From assembly GCA_045544615.1 (NCBI GenBank), contig JAZPZI010000027.1, positions 138,202 to 202,201 of the forward strand: a stretch of 64,000 nucleotides of DNA. Direction: 5' to 3'. How positions within the stretch are numbered: the first letter of the stretch is position 1; each line of letters starts with the position of its first letter. Made by a program: the position numbers and the translations under genes. The DNA comes from CAKSFT01 sp045544615 (GTDB taxonomy: Bacteria; Bacillota; Clostridia; UBA1381). The notes under the pieces were generated by a model. The model saw only the letters and a program-made list of their open reading frames with translations, was not told the origin of the DNA and did no database searches. Below are positions 52,059 to 62,200 of the stretch, in pieces.

Positions 52059-53381
52059 TTAATCTGTAACTGCAACACTCTGAACAAATTGCGCCGGGCC
52101 ATAAGGAATCATACTTTCGAGATTATCCCATACAAATACTCCAACCTGGTTTGTTGCAGTCGGTGCGATAAATTTGTGTAACAGAATATCCGTTCCGCCC
52201 GATGTTGTATCAGCGATAAATTCTTTTACAGTCGGTATGCAATTTTCAAACAATAAGTTTGATGTGAAGTTTGCTGAAATAAGTGTTACATCCTTAGCGG
52301 CCGATGTATTTACATCTACTGCTGCAAAATAGCTCTCACCGGGGATAAGATTTGTAGCAGCATTACCGTACTTATCCATAACCTTAATATCAGAAACCTC
52401 GTCAGAGATTGTGTAAACACGGAAATTATCTATAACAATTCTCGATGCACGGCATTTTCCGTAATTTTCATCGCCCGAAGTTGTGTTTTGAGGTGCAGCA
52501 CCATAATTATAAAGTCTCAACACATTAGGAAGTTCCTTGAATGAATATGTCACGCCCTCCTTAGGCATTGTCAAATCATAGGTATCTATAACAGGTGTTT
52601 CTCCCGCCTTGTTAGTTGCAATCAAATACAACTTAAAGGTCTTTGTTGAATTGTCAAATATAAATTTCCAGTGATGGTCTCTCAAGCCATACAAAACTCC
52701 ACCATCAGCTTTTCCCTGCCAAGTTTGTCCGTTACTGCTGAATGTGGTCCATGTACTTGTTGCCGCACCTGAACCATCAAAACGAAGCTTGTTCAAAGAG
52801 CAGAATGCAGATCTGTCAGCCGCCGGAACGTTCAAAACCAAAGATTTTGTATCTGTTGCACGGTCTGCCGCATCCGTTCTCTTTGCAAATGTAATAAAGT
52901 CACCACCGGCAGGCATAGTTTCTTCGTGAACAAAGTTATCTGTCAAAATTGGCAAGAGTGCCCAAGATGTGTTCGGATCCGTATCGGTATATTGCGATAA
53001 CTGACAGGTATAGTCAAACTCAACAACTAATTTGTCGTTCGCACCAACGCTTGAAGTATCAAAATATGTATCAACATATCTTCCTTGCGAAAAAGCTTTT
53101 ATAACCAACGCTCCTTCAGCACCTGCTCTCCATAAATCAGTATGTCCTTCCTCAACAATTCCGGCATTATGTCCTGCTACATAATCACTACCATTGCTAC
53201 CTTTGAACTCTACCCAGTTTGTCGGGTTTAAAGTGCTTCCGGCATCGCTCCTCAAATTTGTTCCCGAAACTGTCATTTCCTCGAAATTATCAACACGGAT
53301 AATTTCTGCTAATGCAGTTGCCTGCATCATTATCGCCGCCACAGCAGCAATACTTAAGATTTTTTTGCCTGATGTTCTCAT
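52059..53381 (-). CDS. Secreted beta-sandwich protein, unknown function
   Basis: 440 residues with a signal peptide (KKILSIAAVAAIMMQATALA). The mature part starts IIRVDNFEEMTVSGTNLRS and reads like a concanavalin/LamG-like carbohydrate-binding domain (DKLVVEFDYTCQLS, WKFIFDNSTKTFKLYLIA, IVIDNFRVYTI). The C-terminus holds the shared module VFVWDNLESMIPYG near residue 415. No catalytic motif seen. AAAGGAGGA precedes the ATG. It lies 30 bases before the SGNH gene. Confidence 0.72.
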   Translation of the reverse strand: MRTSGKKILSIAAVAAIMMQATALAEIIRVDNFEEMTVSGTNLRSDAGSTLNPTNWVEFKGSNGSDYVAGHNAGIVEEGHTDLWRAGAEGALVIKAFSQGRYVDTYFDTSSVGANDKLVVEFDYTCQLSQYTDTDPNTSWALLPILTDNFVHEETMPAGGDFITFAKRTDAADRATDTKSLVLNVPAADRSAFCSLNKLRFDGSGAATSTWTTFSSNGQTWQGKADGGVLYGLRDHHWKFIFDNSTKTFKLYLIATNKAGETPVIDTYDLTMPKEGVTYSFKELPNVLRLYNYGAAPQNTTSGDENYGKCRASRIVIDNFRVYTISDEVSDIKVMDKYGNAATNLIPGESYFAAVDVNTSAAKDVTLISANFTSNLLFENCIPTVKEFIADTTSGGTDILLHKFIAPTATNQVGVFVWDNLESMIPYGPAQFVQSVAVTD

Positions 53382-53416
53382 TTAGAACTCCTCCTTTAAT
53401 AATTTATTTTAATGAA

Positions 53417-56107
53417 TTAATCATTCATTATTATTACATCCTGGTCAGAAGACGAACCCGACACGATAATCGCACGTGTTTCCGGGATCAAATCATCAAG
53501 ACTTGCATCTTCAACATTCACTCTGTTTCTTGATGTTCTGCTTACTTTGGTTACCTTACCGGTATATCCGCCGATATACCACGAACGGGTTATGCCATCA
53601 CCTATATCATATAGAACATAACCGTCAATGTACTTCAGAATTTTCGCATAAATCACTCGGCGTGAATATTGCTGCATTATAAATTCAGAAAGCCCGTGAA
53701 CTTCTCTTACATCAGTTGTTGCCATTTCGCCGACACCAAACTGACTCTTCTTATCATAATCATAAACCTTGGCAAAGCCTTCAATGTTGCCAGACTTTGC
53801 ATTCTGTCTATATGTTATTACATCGCCCTTTTCAACCGAGCTCACTATACCCTTTATATTTTCCGGTACATCATCAATGTTATATTTAAGTTCTGTCTTA
53901 TCTCCCTTTATTTTTCCCGAAAGAACTGTTACAAGATTGTTATTTTCATCAAAGCTTTCATATACATCAGTTACAACCATCATCGGCGAATTCGAATCCA
54001 CAGTATTCTTTCTGCTCGACGGGTCGGTATATACAACAATTACCGGAGCTACTCCCGCCTCATTGATGTTATATAAATACATCTCGTCAGTCGCAACCAA
54101 AGCACCCTCTAAAACATAGCATTCTTTTTCAACATCGGTCATAATAAAGAACAAAGTATCACTTGTTGCATAATATCTGCCATCAATGCTCATTTTCTTT
54201 TTATTTGCCTGAATCGCATAGTCATACCAGTTATACTTTCCACTCGCACGGGTTACTCTGTTGGTAAAGTATAAATCGGTATCCTTTGCATATTCACCAC
54301 TACTGTTTTTGCTGACGGTATTTATTTCTGAAATTGCCCCCTCGGAATCAAGTCTGAATGATATGAGTTGCATTTCAGGGAATTTATTGTACCAACTGTC
54401 TCTTGCCAGATCTTTTGATTTGGTATATTCTTTGAGAGCCTTTATACAATCCTCCGCAGGCTTTTTAGTTCCGTTGATCTTAACATCTTCCTTCAAAGCA
54501 TAACGCAGAATTTCACTTTTTTGATTCATAATTTTAAGGAACCAGCCTAAATCCTCATTCCCATAGCTCTTAAATACCATGCCGTATTCAAAACCGACTT
54601 TTTCAGTAGTAAATGCTCTGACATATCCGAATTTATCCAGAAAAACAGTTATTCTTTGACCAATCTTGCATTGAGATGTACTTACACCTACCGCAACCGG
54701 ATAAACAACCGAGTTGATTTTCAGTTCAGAAGTACTTCTCATTCTTACGTTGCCTTCGGCATAATTTGATGATGCCTCAACATTGTATGTTTTTGCGTCC
54801 TTGTTTTCCGCAATCAATACCAAATCACCGGCATTGAGGTCTTTCAAACTATCAATAAGATTATCGTTTTTGGATACAGATATGAAACTGTTTTCTTTTG
54901 GTACAGTAATAATCTTACCCTTTTCTATTGCATCAACAATCCTGAAGCTTTCATCATTTTCGCTGATCTTATCTATAACCACACAAGATGTCGGATCAAA
55001 CACCTTCAATACTTCATATTGACCATCGTTATCATTGTCTATAAGAACTACATATCCATCGGTTGGTATAATATCAGTTTTCTTGTAATCCGGTCGTGCA
55101 GCACCGTTATAGATTACATCAGCATTATCCATCTTCTGTTTTATAAGCTTACCTTTTTCATTTTCATACGTGTAATTTTCAAGTGTTATCGGGATATTAT
55201 CAGCTGCAATATCTGCACCATTTACCATAATAACATCATTTTCAGAATAGTCGGTATATATAAGTGTTTTAACTTCTTTTTCATCTGTTTGATAGTAAGC
55301 CTCAACCTTCATACCTATCATCTGTTCTGCTGATGTTTCGCCAACATTAAATACCTTATTGTTGATAATAACATTTCCTTTTGGTGCTGTTCCTGCAACA
55401 TATGATGTAAGGCTTGTAGCTTCAGTTGCAGATATAATACCCTCAACAGAATCAATATCACGATATTTATTTAAAATTGTGTAATCCTCATATGCTTCAT
55501 AAACAATTCCATTTGCTGAGGCATCAATTTGGGGAACATATATATCAATCCCGATTGCGTTATGGATAAGCTTAAACAAGTCCGCACGCTTTACATACTT
55601 ATCGTCCCTTACTCCGTCTGTAAGACCAATCTCCTCAGCTGTCATTTCAAATGTTGTATCCCCGCTGACGGTCGCAATTTTATCATAACCCATAACCTTA
55701 ATCAAAGCATTCAGAACATCCTGATACTTTACAGTTTCCTCAGGATAGAACTTACCGTCATCATATCCGGATATGTATTGACCATTGGTTGCGAATAGAA
55801 TTTCAGGTGCTGCCCAGTAGGAATCATCCACATCTGAAAATCTGCCGTTTATGGAGCTTTTATCAGCGTTAATCTCTGCACCAAGAAGTCTTGAAATGAT
55901 AACCGAAAACTCCGATCTCTTTACCTCCATATCATCTGTAAAGCTCTCGTCATATCCACCGATTATTCCCAACACACCCAGCAATTCTTTCTCTTCTTCA
56001 GATATAATCGGCTCTGCATTTACCGGATTGGAAGCATCAGCAAATGATGGCACAAAAAGGGTTGTAAATGTTATACAACTTAATATTAAAGCAATTATTT
56101 TTTTCAT
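53417..56107 (-). CDS. SLH-domain surface protein, N-terminal anchor
   Basis: 896 residues with a signal peptide (KKIIALILSCITFTTLFVPSFA). Residues about 40-200 carry S-layer homology repeats: ELLGVLGIIGGYDESF, RFSDVDDSYWAAPEI, YISGYDDGKFYPEETVKYQDVL and EIGLTDGVRDDKYVKRADLFKLI. The remaining 700 residues are beta-rich repeats (VVLIDNDNDGQYEVLKVFD and DLVLIAENKDAKTYNVE) without recognisable catalytic motifs. It probably sits on secondary cell-wall polymers. The ATG follows GGGAGG by seven bases; an in-frame GTG two codons upstream is less likely. Confidence 0.8.
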   Translation of the reverse strand: MKKIIALILSCITFTTLFVPSFADASNPVNAEPIISEEEKELLGVLGIIGGYDESFTDDMEVKRSEFSVIISRLLGAEINADKSSINGRFSDVDDSYWAAPEILFATNGQYISGYDDGKFYPEETVKYQDVLNALIKVMGYDKIATVSGDTTFEMTAEEIGLTDGVRDDKYVKRADLFKLIHNAIGIDIYVPQIDASANGIVYEAYEDYTILNKYRDIDSVEGIISATEATSLTSYVAGTAPKGNVIINNKVFNVGETSAEQMIGMKVEAYYQTDEKEVKTLIYTDYSENDVIMVNGADIAADNIPITLENYTYENEKGKLIKQKMDNADVIYNGAARPDYKKTDIIPTDGYVVLIDNDNDGQYEVLKVFDPTSCVVIDKISENDESFRIVDAIEKGKIITVPKENSFISVSKNDNLIDSLKDLNAGDLVLIAENKDAKTYNVEASSNYAEGNVRMRSTSELKINSVVYPVAVGVSTSQCKIGQRITVFLDKFGYVRAFTTEKVGFEYGMVFKSYGNEDLGWFLKIMNQKSEILRYALKEDVKINGTKKPAEDCIKALKEYTKSKDLARDSWYNKFPEMQLISFRLDSEGAISEINTVSKNSSGEYAKDTDLYFTNRVTRASGKYNWYDYAIQANKKKMSIDGRYYATSDTLFFIMTDVEKECYVLEGALVATDEMYLYNINEAGVAPVIVVYTDPSSRKNTVDSNSPMMVVTDVYESFDENNNLVTVLSGKIKGDKTELKYNIDDVPENIKGIVSSVEKGDVITYRQNAKSGNIEGFAKVYDYDKKSQFGVGEMATTDVREVHGLSEFIMQQYSRRVIYAKILKYIDGYVLYDIGDGITRSWYIGGYTGKVTKVSRTSRNRVNVEDASLDDLIPETRAIIVSGSSSDQDVIIMND

Positions 56108-56123
56108 TTCCACGCCTCCCTTT

Positions 56124-59100
56124 TTAGTGCATCAAAGCATTATATATAATCTGTGCGGCCATCGCTCTGGTGCAGGTCCCGTAAGGTGAATACGAATTAC
56201 CGCCAACACCGTTGACGATTCCTGCTCTGTAGAGCTCAATTATTTTATCTTTTGAATAACCTGCAAAATTTACCTCATCAACAAACTGCTCATAATCTCT
56301 TTTAGCTACTACCGTCCTATTTGCAAGCTTCATTGCATTTATTGTCATAACAGCCATATCCTGACGGGTAATCTTTTCTCCGATTCCAAATGAACCATCG
56401 GGTTTTCCCGAAACTATTCCTATGTTCTTTGCAGTTATAAGGTATGATGCATACCACGCATCAGCGTTCGCATCCGTAAATTCAAGCTTACCTTCAGCTT
56501 TGAGGTCAAATGCAACAACCAGCAGCTTTACAAATTCTTCTCTCGTTATCGCATCATCAGGGCAGAAACGATTATTTCCTCTACCATTTAAAATTCCATT
56601 TTCTGAAAGATAGGTAATGGCATTTTCAGCCCATGAATGAGCAGATGTTACATCTGTAAATCTCATTTCATGTTTTGGTTCTTCTTTTGGTTCATCATTT
56701 GGAGTTTCAGGAATGATAGGCATGGTGTAACTGCCCTTTACCTTGTCCTTCTTTCCACCTGTCCCGCCTAAACTACCAACATTTTCTTCATCGTCACTAT
56801 CTTCAAATTCTGTTTTCTCATTCTCTACTGCTTTTATTGCGGCTTCGATATAATCTTTCAGAATTTTTACTGTTGACAGTTCTTTGTCTTTTAGTGTCTT
56901 GATAACCTCAGCTATATATGGTTCTATATATGAAAGTTTTTCTCTTTCTGTAAACGAAAGGGTTTCCGCATATAACTCAAGATTGCCTGTTATATCGCTT
57001 GGGGCTGACTTATCGATGACGATTAGCGCACATTGTTCCGATACGTCACTACATATATCAGCATATGTTTCTTTGTTCTGCAATCTTGAATTTACAACAT
57101 CTGTCCATTCTGAAGAATCAAGAACAGTATCAAACGCATCGGTAGAGATACCAAATTTTGTCTTATATATCTTAGCAACCGAGAGTTTATCCACGGCACT
57201 GTTATATTCCGCAACAGGCAACGCTTTGTTGAATTCAGCAAGAATTTTATCAGCACCGCTTACATCATTGTTTTTAAATCCGCTTATAATTGCAGTTTTG
57301 TCAGATAAATTTTTGAATTTTTTAACATCGAGTTTCAATATCAATCCGTAATCTTCAACAAAGTCAATAAACTCCGTATCAGGAGCATCTTCTTCCTTAA
57401 GTTTTTTCAAAGTTGCAACTGCACCGTCAATATCATTCTGACTTGCAAAATAATTGCTCGATTCCGACTTCGAAGTATAGAAGGTGTACATACCGCTTTT
57501 TACCGAACTGAAATCATAGTTTATATTTTCAACCGAACCGTCTGCAATAATAACATCCTGTAACATCGAAGAATCAAAGTTCACTGAAAAATCACTGTAT
57601 GTAAAAGATTCTTGTGAACCCGTTTTTTGGGGTTTGAATACCAAAATCATATTCCTGCTGTTATCAGATTTTGAAATAGTGATTTTTGCTGTTGTATCAT
57701 CCGGCATTGTACTTGAAATCCGGGCACCCTCAACTTTAAATCTGAACTTATATGCAGTATCCCCTACCTTTATTGTTGAAATTTCATCAATCGAATCTGC
57801 TTTTGCATAGGTGGCATCACCTGTAAAAGTGATTTCAGGAACTGTATCCGTTCCATACGGAAGGATTACTGTATATAACTTTTTATTTGCATCAAATGCT
57901 CTGTCTAAATATCCGACATCAGGCTTCACATCAGAAATCGTCGAAGCAGATGCTGTATATGTAAGGTCGGACCCCTCCTGTGGTTCAACTAAGTTTTCGC
58001 ACAAAGCATCAATCAGATACATTTCTGCTTTCTTTCTGCCTTCAATTCCGCTTATATCAAGACTTAATTCATCAAAAACAGTTTTCTCGTTTGGTTTAAC
58101 TGACATTTTGTTAACAAATGCTTTTAAGAATGAATCGTTTTCATCACGAACTATTGTGTAAAGATGATAGTCACGAGCATCTGCATATCTATGATGAATT
58201 GTCACATCCGGCTCAAGTGCAGTAACGTCGCTTATGTTTGTCAAATCAACCGAACCGTTATCAAGTTTATATATGAATGGAGCAGGTTCTGTTTTAAATG
58301 AAATGCTCACATCGTTTGCGCAGGTAAAGTCCTTCGCTTCCAAATCGCTTGAAATCAAGAGTTTATAGTCTGTGTTGTATTCAAGTCCGTTCGGGAATGT
58401 TACAACCGCTTTATCGTTAACAACTGAAACTTCTGTTTCAACTGTTTTGCTACCTGCTTTAACTCTAATTGCAGATTTTGTATCAGCGTTGAGTTCTTTA
58501 CTGAAATCAAGTTCAATACCCGAATCAATTCCGACATTTTTTGCTTTATCGGTAATGCTCGACTTTTCAAGAATTACCGGATCGTGATAAACACGTACCT
58601 TTCCCAGTTTACCTTTGTTTTGGCCCGAAAAAGCAATATAGATTTTATTGATCTTAACCGGTTTCTCAGTTTTTGGAACCGACATCGCATTATTATACGG
58701 CAACTCAGCAATCACCTCTCCGGTTTCCATATCGGTAATCGTTGCATTGTTTACCCTTTTTGCGGCATTGAATACAGCTCTTATCTGATACTTCTTTTGA
58801 AGACTGATATCGGCTGTAACACCAACTCTCGTTTCCTCATCTTTAACACCGGTTGTAAGTGAAATTTGAGGTTTTGGATAAGCAACACCATTGAAATATT
58901 GTGCAGATGTATTTTTATCCGTTTCACCATAAACAACAAAGTATGAATACTGAGTAGTGTTTATTGATGTATTCAAAATCTCTTCTTCAACAACAACACT
59001 GTGCGGGTAATCTTCAAATGACACATCGAATGCGAAGTTTTTTGCTCCACCTAATTCACTCTGAAATTCAAAATCATCATTCAGAAAAAAACCAATGGCC

Positions 59101-59192
59101 TTAACCCTCATCGGCAAACCACAAGTTAAAAGGGTTACCGATGCCAGCAATACGGAAATTGTTGATTTAAATTTTCCAAATTTGAAAATCAA
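56124..59192 (-). CDS. SLH-anchored surface protein with Big_5-like domain
   Basis: 1022 residues. Start codon TTG at 59190-59192 with AGGAGG eight bases before; signal sequence within residues 1-32. A Big_5/SbsA-type Ig domain lies at about 205-303 (SITDKAKNVGIDSGIELDFSK), the shared module MYLIDALCENLVEP at 391-404, helical regions at about 580-790, an acidic then glycine-lysine linker (DSDDEENVGSLGGTGGKKD) and three C-terminal SLH repeats from 843 (RFTDVTSAHSWAENAITYL, FTDANADAWYASYLITAK, IIELYRAGIVNGVGGNSYSP). It is the probable wall anchor of the locus. Confidence 0.85.
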   Translation of the reverse strand: MIFKFGKFKSTISVLLASVTLLTCGLPMRVKAIGFFLNDDFEFQSELGGAKNFAFDVSFEDYPHSVVVEEEILNTSINTTQYSYFVVYGETDKNTSAQYFNGVAYPKPQISLTTGVKDEETRVGVTADISLQKKYQIRAVFNAAKRVNNATITDMETGEVIAELPYNNAMSVPKTEKPVKINKIYIAFSGQNKGKLGKVRVYHDPVILEKSSITDKAKNVGIDSGIELDFSKELNADTKSAIRVKAGSKTVETEVSVVNDKAVVTFPNGLEYNTDYKLLISSDLEAKDFTCANDVSISFKTEPAPFIYKLDNGSVDLTNISDVTALEPDVTIHHRYADARDYHLYTIVRDENDSFLKAFVNKMSVKPNEKTVFDELSLDISGIEGRKKAEMYLIDALCENLVEPQEGSDLTYTASASTISDVKPDVGYLDRAFDANKKLYTVILPYGTDTVPEITFTGDATYAKADSIDEISTIKVGDTAYKFRFKVEGARISSTMPDDTTAKITISKSDNSRNMILVFKPQKTGSQESFTYSDFSVNFDSSMLQDVIIADGSVENINYDFSSVKSGMYTFYTSKSESSNYFASQNDIDGAVATLKKLKEEDAPDTEFIDFVEDYGLILKLDVKKFKNLSDKTAIISGFKNNDVSGADKILAEFNKALPVAEYNSAVDKLSVAKIYKTKFGISTDAFDTVLDSSEWTDVVNSRLQNKETYADICSDVSEQCALIVIDKSAPSDITGNLELYAETLSFTEREKLSYIEPYIAEVIKTLKDKELSTVKILKDYIEAAIKAVENEKTEFEDSDDEENVGSLGGTGGKKDKVKGSYTMPIIPETPNDEPKEEPKHEMRFTDVTSAHSWAENAITYLSENGILNGRGNNRFCPDDAITREEFVKLLVVAFDLKAEGKLEFTDANADAWYASYLITAKNIGIVSGKPDGSFGIGEKITRQDMAVMTINAMKLANRTVVAKRDYEQFVDEVNFAGYSKDKIIELYRAGIVNGVGGNSYSPYGTCTRAMAAQIIYNALMH

Positions 59193-59211
59193 GAATAATC
59201 CCTCCTATTCT

Positions 59212-62200
59212 TTATTTTGCCGAATCGGCCGCATCCGACCGATTCAGTTCTTCAGCTGTTGTAAGAGTTGATATATCAATATCAGGGGATGATATATCCA
59301 TCGGTGCACCAAGCGGTGCAACAAATGTTACAAATCCTTCGTTCTTGATATAGTGTCCCTCCTGGGTGTCTTCGAAATCAAATACAGTCTTGCCATCAAC
59401 CTTGAATATGATATGGACACCACCGTCCGGCATATCAACAGTACCGAATTCTATTAAATGTTTCTTTCCGTTTTCGATGAATGTATTAGGTACTGAAACA
59501 TTATATCTTGTACCGGTAGTTACACCAAACGACTGGAATTCCAAGGTATCCTTCTTGACAATAACAATATAGTTTGAGCCACCCGACCATGCAACCGATC
59601 TCGGCGAACTTGAACGGAGCATAATACCATTCCAGAGCGAATTGGTTGCATTGAACTCCGCATTAAAGGTCCAGATCGGATAGTTAGGCAATTTTTCGTT
59701 ATAACCAAAAAGTGCTGCTGTTTCGTTTGTGGATTCCGCTTCTATTCTGAAACCGTCATCTCTTCTTCCCATATTGTTAATGTTATTTGCCTGCCAATTT
59801 GAGGACTGAGGATCAAGGTATTTAACCAAATCAACATTTCCAATGTTTCTTGATGCTTTAAATGCATCGGTAGCCGCTACTAATCTCTTTTCCATTTCAC
59901 GGGTCTGGGAAGCCACTATCTTTCCTTCAAGTGCAGTCTTCATTTCCGAAATCAAAGTTTCCGCATCGTTCTTAGTTGCTTCAGATACACATCCGACAGT
60001 TGTTCCCACCGGTGTATTGATTACAAGTTTCTCATAATTTGTTAAAAGTTCTGAAACTCCCGAAACATTTGCAGGCTCGGATTTGATTGTTGTAAATGAA
60101 AATACCTTTTCCGATTCTTTTATTTCCTGTCTTCGCATTGAATTATCATAAGCCATAACTTTCCAGAAATATGTTTTTTCGCCATAATTCAATACAGAAT
60201 CGAATTCAAAGCCGGTAACCATTCTCATTTCCTTTTCATACACGATATGGTTAAAGTCCTTGTCTTCAGCGATTACAATCTTAAATAGTGCCGAGCCAAC
60301 CGGCTTTTCCCATACAAACGAAAGTGTTCTTGGATCAATATCTCTTGCCCCGTTTACGGGATACACAAGATTGAATTCTTCTATTGCCGGCATTTCCTGT
60401 CTGTCTTTTGACTTCAAAATACCCACCTTGTTAATGTCAGGTCCTACCTTTACATCAAAACCCAAATCCTTCACAACTGTGAAATCACAGTTATCAAAGT
60501 CTGCAAAAACTGATTTATCATCCGTCTTTATGTTGTTTTCATAAACATTATTGAACCTTTCCCTGAAGAAGTCATTAGACTCCCATTCACCCCCGGGAAC
60601 AACCATAACCTCTGTTCCGAATGACAGGTTATTCTTCACTATACCGTTCTTCATTCCGGACATATATTCTTTTTCATCAAGAATACCGTAAAGCGACGGA
60701 TATGCATTCTTCCAGAAAATATTCCTCCATGGCGATACCGTCAGCCTTTCTATAATTGTATAGTTATTATCTATTGCCGGCTGATTGCTGTAGTCCATTC
60801 CACCATCCTCATACCATACACCGTCTTTGTAAATATAATCAGGTCCGAGATCACCAAGCGGTGAAATTGCAGTTTCCGTTCCTGCCTCTCTGATAAATAT
60901 GTTTCCTTCAGCATTTATATCCCGGAGATTACTTTTGATATCAACCGAGCTTGAGCCCTTATAGAACAGATTATTTTTATAAATGTGTCCGTGTTCACCA
61001 TCATCAATATAGATACCGTGAACGCCCTTTCCGCTCTTACCGCTATTGTGATGGAAAACATTATTCTCAAAAAGCCATCCTCTTGTTACCCATGTTCTTC
61101 CTGTATATATTGCACCAAAATCGTCAGAATCCATAACTGTGTCGAAAATTTCATTATTTATAATCTTATAGTTCTGACCATAACCACCAATAACACTTGA
61201 TGAAGCACAGGATATTTCACAGTTTTTTACAGTTGTTCCAACGGAATTGATTGTAATTGCATTCGAACTGACTAAATATCTGCCGAAATCGTTGAAATAA
61301 CAGTTATCAATCATATTCCCGTCATCACGCAGAGTTTCTTCAAGGTGGGTATTTTCTAAGGTTATACCACCATTGCCAAGTGCTGTAAAGTCGCATGAGC
61401 GAATCTTACAATACTCAACATCCTTCATCTGGATGGTTCTGTCCATAATATTGGTAAATGTACACGAAATGAAGTCAATGTTTCTGCTTTTTTCTATCTG
61501 CAACCCTCTTTGCGTTGTTTCAGAAAATCTTATATTGTTAATGCTTAAGTAGCTTGCATCCTTTATATTTACCATAGGCTTACTTAAGGCACCTGCAAAT
61601 CGGATATCTGAATCAGCAGTTGTCGTTTCAGGGAAATAAACATACAGTTTTAAAGTTTTAACATCTACAAACCATTCCCCCGGTGAATCAATTTCCTCAA
61701 GCAGATTAAAAACATAATACGGTTTATTGGCTTCTGCACCGTAAGAACTTCTCGTTTCGGTTACAAATGTCTGGTTTTCATAATCAATTCTGACCTTTGT
61801 AATATCATAAGCCCACGCCCACTTTAAATATCCCGAAATAAAAACATTATCTGCATATTTCCATCTTTCCATTGGTGCGTTACCCGCCTCAATTACTCCC
61901 CCCGGCCATTCAGTTGCATTCAAAACCGTTCCGGTGTATCCCCACGAACCATTCGGCCAACGTGAGTTTGTCATAACCTTGTTGTCGATAAAAAGCTGCG
62001 AACCAACCGGATCTTCCGAAGTATGACCCGTTCTGTACATTCTGGGTGATGCTACCGAGGTGATACCGAAATCCTTAAGATTTACGACCTTTACAAGATT
62101 TCTCACATTCGGATAAAGTCTATCCAAAACGGAGTTATCGGTAATCTTCTTAAAATCATCATATTTAAGAGATAGTGCACCTGTAATACTTACCTCTCCG

